The position numbers and the translations under genes were made by a program. 64,000 nt of DNA. It comes from Actinostola sp. cb2023 (taxonomy: Eukaryota; Cnidaria; Anthozoa; Actiniaria; Actinostolidae). The DNA lies in NCBI GenBank assembly GCA_033675265.1, contig JAUJYZ010001576.1:510001-574000 (forward strand), given 5' to 3'. Each line of letters opens with the position of its first letter. Position 1 is the stretch's first letter. The notes beneath the pieces are model-generated. The model was not told the DNA's origin and made no database searches. It saw only the letters and a program-made list of their open reading frames with translations. This document shows, one piece after another, positions 59,300 through 64,000 of the stretch.

Positions 59300-60740
59300 C
59301 AGGTGGGTAATCGTTGTCGGTTGCGCTATGGGATCGCTCGGACTCGTTTGCTACGACATTCGCTGCCTGTCGTACTCGTTAAGCGTTTGCTTCGGTGCTC
59401 GCTGTCTGTCATAATCGCTGCTACGACAACCGTGGCTGTCGTACACGTCTGCTACGACATTCGTTGCGTGTCGTACTCGGTTGCTATGACATGCGTTGCC
59501 TGTCGTACTCGTTCGCTTCGGTGCTCGCTGCCCATCGTAATCACTGCTACGACAATCGTGGTCTGTCGTACTCGTCTGCGATGACACTCATTGCGTGTCG
59601 TACTCGGTTGCTGTGACACTCGTTGCATGTCGTACTCATTCGCTTCGGTGCTCGCTGCCCGTCGTAATCGCTGCTACGACAATCGTGGTCTGTCGTACTC
59701 GTCTGCGATGACACTCGTTGCATGTCGTACTCGGTTGCTATGACACTCGTTGTGTGTCATACTCGTTCGCTTCGGGGCTCGCTGCGCTTCGGGGCTCGCT
59801 GCCCGTCGTAATCGCTACTACGACAATCGTGTCTTGTCGTACTCGGTTGCTATGACGCTCGTTGCATGTCGTACTTTTGCTAAGACACGCGTTGCCTGTG
59901 TACTCGTTCGCTTCGGTGCTCGCTGCCTGTCATAATCGCTGCTACGACAATCGTGTCTTGTCGTACTCGTCTGCTGTGATGCTCGTTGCGTGTCGTACTC
60001 GGTTGCTATGACATGCGTTGCCTGTCGTACTCGTTCGCTTCGGTGCTCGCTGCCCATCGTAATCACTGCTACGACAATCGTGGTCTGTCGTACTCGTCTG
60101 CGATGACACTCATTGCGTGTCGTACTCGGTTGCTGTGACACTCGTTGCATGTCGTACTCATTCGCTTCGGTGCTCGCTGCCCGTCGTAATCGCTGCTACG
60201 ACAATCGTGGTCTGTCGTACTCGTCTGCGATGACACTCGTTGCATGTCGTACTCGGTTGCTATGACACTCGTTGTGTGTCATACTCGTTCGCTTCGGGGC
60301 TCGCTGCGCTTCGGGGCTCGCTGCCCGTCGTAATCGCTACTACGACAATCGTGTCTTGTCGTACTCGGTTGCTATGACGCTCGTTGCATGTCGTACTTTT
60401 GCTAAGACACGCGTTGCCTGTCGTACTCGTTCGCTTCGGTGCTCGCTGCCTGTCGTAATCGCTGCTACGACAATCGTGTCTTGTCGTACTCGTCTGCTGT
60501 GATGCTCGTTGTGTGTCGTACTCGGTTGCTATGACGCTCGTTGTGTGTCATACTCATTTGCTACGACACGCGTTGCCTGTTGTACTCGTTCGCTTCGGTG
60601 CTCGCTGCCTGTCGTAATCGCTGCTACGACGATCGTGGTTGGCGTACTCGTCTGCTTCGATACTCGTTGTGTGTCATACTCGTTGTTATGGCACTCGGTA
60701 CCTGTCGTACTCGGTGCAACAGCTGATGGCGGCACCTCAG
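59300..60740 (+). repeat. Degenerate tandem array inside the Ngaro element
   Basis: About 1.4 kb of short modules: TGTCGTACTCG, GTTGCTATGACACTCGTTG, CGCTTCGGTGCTCGCTGCC and GTAATCGCTGCTACGACAAT. They are ordered into a higher-order block: 59479-60000 and 60001-60523 are near-identical at an offset of 522 (then 523) bases. It has no consistent frame. It lies between the gag and RT frames. Confidence 0.9.
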
Positions 60741-60930
60741 TATACTAGCGTAGTGCTCTGTGATAAACAACAATGGTTGTTGCGACGGTGACGCTGATAT
60801 AGTAAGAGTAGGTGTCGCTCATAGCCGGACTGTTATATGAGTATGTTGTTGTCGCGCAGTGCTTTCGCACAGGGGAAGCCTCCTTTCGCCAGGGGGATAT
60901 CTCCCCTGAATCAAGTGCCACACCTCATTC

Positions 60931-61815
60931 ATGCTGTTCTCGTTTTCAGCTGTACCTGCTCTTCCCCCGATGTCTAGTGTTACGCCGCTCAAGCACGATC
61001 GCTTTGCTCTGGAATTGCAAGGTCACCCGGATCAAGAGCGAGTGTCCTACGTACTAAATGGTATTCGCCTTGGTTTTAAGCTAGGCTTCGATCATGCGCC
61101 CGACCTTCAGTCAGCGAAACGAAATAAGAAGTCTGCAGATGATCATCCCACAGTCATTGATGAGTATTTAGCAAATGAGGTGGCCTTGGGCAGGGTGGCT
61201 GGCCCCTTCGCGCATCCTCCGATACCTCAGCTGCACATTAGCAGCTTTGGGGTAATATCTAAGAATGGCCAACCAGGGAAGTGGTGCTTGATTGTGGATT
61301 TGTCGTTGCCTACGGGTTCCAGCATAAATGACGGCATTGACGTCGATACGCTTCAATACATCAGGGTCGATGACATTGTCAAAATGGTCAGCAAGTTTGG
61401 CTTTGGTGCTCTCATCGCGAAATTCGATGTTCTCGCTGCGTATCAGAATGTGGCGATTCGTCCGTCTGACCATGCGCTCCTCGGGATGAGATGGCGTGGT
61501 AAGTTTTATGTGGATTTAGCCCTGCCATTTGGCCTTCGGTCGGCACCATTTATTTTTGACTCTATTGCTGCAATGATGGAGTGGAATTTGATTAACAAGT
61601 ATCAGGTCACTGAGTTGGTCCACTACCTAGATGATTTTATCACTGCGGGCCCCCAGAATTCGAACGTGTGAGTGCGTAATCTGAGCATCGTGCTTCGAGT
61701 TTGTACTGAGCTGGGTCTCCCTCTCCACCCCGACAAATGTGAGGGTCCTTCCACGGTCTTGGTGGTTTTGGGTATCGAGCTGGACTCGATTAATCAAATA
61801 GCTCGTCTCCCTATG
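60931..61815 (+). pseudogene. Ngaro reverse transcriptase with in-frame stop
   Basis: ATG at 60931 (or 60970) gives 246 codons. PGKWCLIVDLSLPTGSSIND (116-134; Arg is usual where Cys119 stands), motif A FDVLAAYQNV with Asp166, GMRWRGKFYVDLALPFGLRS and catalytic YLDDF (232-236) are all present. TGA at 61669 interrupts NSNV-VRNLSIVLRV; the frame then continues through LGLPLHPDKCEGPSTVLVVL-GIELDSINQIARLP, the expected thumb region. After IARLP the sequence jumps to the recombinase, so RNase H is absent. It is not functional. Confidence 0.88.
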
Positions 61816-61817
61816 TG

Positions 61818-62128
61818 CCGTGGAAGCCATTCTAGTCTACTTGAACATCAGAGGCGACGCTCCTGGCCCACTTTTTTTGTTGCAGTCGGGCGAACCGCTA
61901 ATCCGCGTGTTACTTACTAAATGGCTACGAGACATTATGACCGCTGCGAAGATCCTGGGCAATTATTCGAGTCATAGCTTCCACATCGGGGCGGCTACGG
62001 TCGCAGCTCGTAATGGCGTTCCTGATCACTTGATCCAAAGTCTGGGCCGGTGGTCCAGCAATGCATACAAAGGCTACATTAGAACACCAGTGGAAGCTCT
62101 GGCTTCAACGTCTGTGCAGCTAACTTAA
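61818..62128 (+). pseudogene. Ngaro tyrosine recombinase, C-terminal part
   Basis: In a different frame from the RT: VEAILVYLNIRGDAPGPLFL ... ILGNYSSHSFHIGAATVAAR ... HLIQSLGRWSSNAYKGYIRT-PVEALASTSVQLT. HSF(R)IGAAT, LGRW and YIR are the box II motifs of YR retroelements, with the nucleophile Tyr in AYKGYIR. The catalytic Arg of HSFR is His here (CAC), and the N-terminal domain with the first Arg is deleted. Stop TAA at 62126-62128. Inactive. Confidence 0.88.
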
Positions 62129-62258
62129 TTAAAAACCATTAGAAAGGTCATTGTTCGCCAGTTATTTTAGTGGGGTTGGTGCTTGGTACGCTTGGAGTCG
62201 GAGGTTCCATGGTAACCTGACCACAGAGTCCTCTTCCAAGCACCTTGGTAGATCGTTG

Positions 62259-62363
62259 GTGGTGAGCTGTGGCCCGGTTGCCATGGTTACCTCCTTTGGA
62301 AGGGCGTGGTGGTCGCGATCCTCAGCTACTGCCCCGGTATCCAACCTCAAACTTATCATTGAC
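62259..62363 (+). repeat. Ngaro B1 repeat
   Basis: GTGGTGAGCTGTGGCCCGGT ... TACTGCCCCGGTATCCAACC ... TTATCATTGAC. It matches B2 apart from a 6-8 base difference in the centre. It contains the palindrome GGTTGCCATGGTTACC at 62277. Confidence 0.92.
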
Positions 62364-62375
62364 GATGAGTTTTAA

Positions 62376-62564
62376 ATGTGGCTGAATGTAATTTAGGCTA
62401 AGTTAAAAACCAAGTCAAGCTGGTCCAGCGGTATCTCCAAGTAATGCTGATTCCGATCCTCGGGGGACCCCGCATGCTCCGTGGGGGGACCCCAATACTG
62501 GCAGATTTGCTGTTCCTTTTAGCGTTGTGCTAGCTTTTGCTTCGTTGCTATCGTTCATTTTGCT
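62376..62564 (+). repeat. Ngaro A2 repeat
   Basis: ATGTGGCTGAATGTAATTTA ... TCGTTCATTTTGCT, the second copy of A1, between B1 and B2 as required for the Ngaro arrangement. Confidence 0.92.
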
Positions 62565-62655
62565 CCCACCCACCCGCGCCTCAGGATTGGGTAGGAATGC
62601 CGTCAGGTGAGTATATATTCCACTGAGTGGATCAGTGTGACGGGTACCGGACGCA

Positions 62656-62758
62656 GTGGTGAGCTGTGGCCCGGTTGCCATGGTTACCTCCTTTGGAAGG
62701 GCATGGTCAGGCGTGACCAGCTACTGCCCCGGTATCCAACCCCAAACTTATCATTGAC
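62656..62758 (+). repeat. Ngaro B2 repeat (3' end)
   Basis: Second copy of B, ending TTATCATTGAC followed by AATTAA and the 19-bp flanking repeat at 62765. The element's 3' limit is therefore 62758-62764. Confidence 0.9.
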
Positions 62759-62764
62759 AATTAA

Positions 62765-62783
62765 CGCACTATTGATCGTTTTC
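62765..62783 (+). repeat. 19-bp direct repeat at Ngaro right boundary
   Basis: Identical to 58220-58238; see that entry. Confidence 0.9.
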
Positions 62784-63850
62784 CACACTATTTTCGAAAA
62801 AATGACCAGAATAAATAAGGCATTCCTTGCAATTGTTGCAAGATCCTGGAAACTAGTTTTTATTCTAAGAAGGCGTACGATTGGCAGAATTTTGTCAATT
62901 CTTGTCCAATCACAGTTATCAATACAATGTTGATGTTGTTGGCGGGAAAATGTCCGCCCTTTGGTGTGGCACCTTTTGAAGCCATGTTTTTTTCAGTTGT
63001 GCATGTAAATATGGATAAATTTGTAGCAAAAGAGCGATCAACAAGCAAAAAAAAAATGCACATCTTCCTGAAAAGATCAATGCCAAAGATAGACTTGCTA
63101 ATGGCACATTTTATGATGATAATAATAATAACAAATTGACGTTTTGTTCTTCGTGCAATATTGTGCGAGACTTCATCTCACAAAAGAAACGTGGAGGTAC
63201 ATGTAGCAAAGAAGTCCGGTGCAGCCAAGCAGCAGACACGACAACACAGGAATTACTGACAATAAAAATATGTATTTCAAATAAATTAAACTCTCTAAAT
63301 ATGATAATTTAAATTTCCACACTATTCTGTACTATTTCCACAAATTTCCGCACTATTTTAATTTCCCCCCGCACTCTTCCAGATGCTCTGAAAAGAACAA
63401 TAAGGAGGGAGAAAAGTGGCCTAAAAGTTAGGGAGGGTGGATTTAACAAATTGAAGATGGTTTTGAGTTGTCTGTACTCTTATTGACACAAACTTGACAT
63501 CATAAAATGTTCAAAACTCAAATTTATGATGTCAAGTGTGTGCATGTGTCAATAGGAGTACAGACAACAATGAGAAAACTATCTGCAATTTGTTTTTTAC
63601 AATAACAAAGTCAAAAAACATCCAAAAACAAGGAAAAAGTTTGAAAGAAAAACTGTTTCAAGCGTGCACTAGTTCCGTGCAAGAGCGATTCATTATTCAC
63701 AGTGTGTCTGTACTCTTATTGACAACGGCTGAGAGCCAATCAGATTGCGAGATTACGCTCTGTTATTGTAAAAATTTAAATGCATGTTCCTCTCTGCTCA
63801 ATTATTACCATCATGGCTGTTAATAGTGGAAGTATTCACATGTACTGTAC

Positions 63851-64000
63851 CTGGTAGAAAGAGTGCTGGGTCAAATTGGGAAGGGTTTGGCATGGTAGGA
63901 ATAAGCCATGTTATTACAGCACTTTTTTGTGCAAACTCATCTTGAAGAAATCCTCTAATCTGTGCAAAGTATATGTCTCCTTCAATGTCCTCTATTGATA
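63851..64000 (-). CDS. GATAD1: GATAD1, penultimate coding exon (cut by window edge)
   Basis: From the window edge it reads SIEDIEGDIYFAQIRGFLQD-EFAQKSAVITWLIPTMPNPS-QFDPALFLP with donor CCAG|GTACAG. YFAQIRGFxQDxxxxKSAxxTWLIPT and FDPA are diagnostic for GATAD1. The single GATA-type zinc finger must lie on upstream exons right of this window. Phase 1 out joins perfectly to 56879, so the intron is 6,971 bp long. Confidence 0.93.

Larger units (their letters stand above)
58239..62764 (+). mobile_element. Decayed Ngaro-type (YR) retrotransposon
   Basis: Structure seen: A1 (58239-58422), gag-like frame, a long simple array, reverse transcriptase, tyrosine-recombinase C-terminus, B1 (62259-62363), A2 (62376-62564), B2 (62656-62758). 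Split direct repeats A1...B1-A2-B2 with a reverse transcriptase and tyrosine recombinase define Ngaro/PAT-like elements of the DIRS order. RNase H and the N-terminal part of the recombinase are deleted, stops and frameshifts are present, and it cannot be autonomous. It lies antisense in the 7-kb intron between the last two coding exons of GATAD1. Confidence 0.9.
56880..63850 (-). other. GATAD1 intron carrying the Ngaro insertion
   Basis: The intron is about 7.0 kb, of which about 4.5 kb is the Ngaro element in antisense orientation, within remnants of an older repeat. Outside these I see only AT-rich sequence, CCCCCACCCCCC tracts (56.96-57.0 and 57.34 kb) and AAAGGTACCA-like words (57.1-57.3 kb). 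Confidence 0.8.

Noticed and set aside
57085..63535. Further GATAD1 exons inside the Ngaro-containing intron
   Set aside because: The conserved residues run directly from exon 63851 to exon 56879 in phase, so nothing is missing between them.

Overview
The window is nuclear DNA of an animal. Genes are split by short GT-AG introns, most spacers are AT-rich, and inverted-repeat elements, minisatellites and homopolymers are dense. There are no bacterial operons, ribosome-binding sites, rRNAs or tRNAs that I can see. Carrier, sulfotransferase and GATA-type genes, an Ngaro-type tyrosine-recombinase retrotransposon, frequent TACATGTA-like words and many small fold-back elements fit an early-branching marine invertebrate. 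An anthozoan cnidarian is my best guess and a sponge the alternative; this is inference, not proof.

Layout. 1-4 kb: two fold-back elements and two minisatellites. 4.0-8.4 kb (minus): a gene with one short first exon and one very long second exon, coding for about 1,043 residues rich in R-x-x-S / RS-x-S sites; I do not recognise the family. 9-30 kb (minus): a scatter of small coding-like exons with good splice sites that partly chain in phase, including a duplicated exon pair (19.1/18.2 kb and 14.4/14.15 kb) and a terminal two-helix membrane exon at 12.0-12.4 kb; product unknown. 34.3-49.2 kb (minus): a mitochondrial carrier of the SLC25A39/SLC25A40 type, with eleven coding positions traced. 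One of them, the matrix-loop exon, exists as two imperfect copies beside a 67-bp satellite. 51.8-52.8 kb (plus): a complete intronless-coding heparan sulfate 3-O-sulfotransferase. 56.7-64 kb (minus): the last two coding exons of GATAD1; the rest lies beyond the right edge. The 7-kb intron between them holds a decayed Ngaro retrotransposon at 58.2-62.8 kb, with split direct repeats A1 - ORFs - B1 A2 B2.

The genes are unrelated housekeeping or cell-surface functions and do not form a pathway: mitochondrial glutathione import, heparan sulfate modification, and histone-mark-linked chromatin binding. Most of the interest is in the mobile and repeated DNA: the nested Ngaro element with a 19-bp flanking direct repeat, a 1,028-bp mariner-like non-autonomous element with reiterated CCGGCC-type subterminal motifs, a retrotransposon tail lodged inside a minisatellite without an evident target duplication, and a satellite whose every unit carries a splice-acceptor-like sequence on the gene strand.
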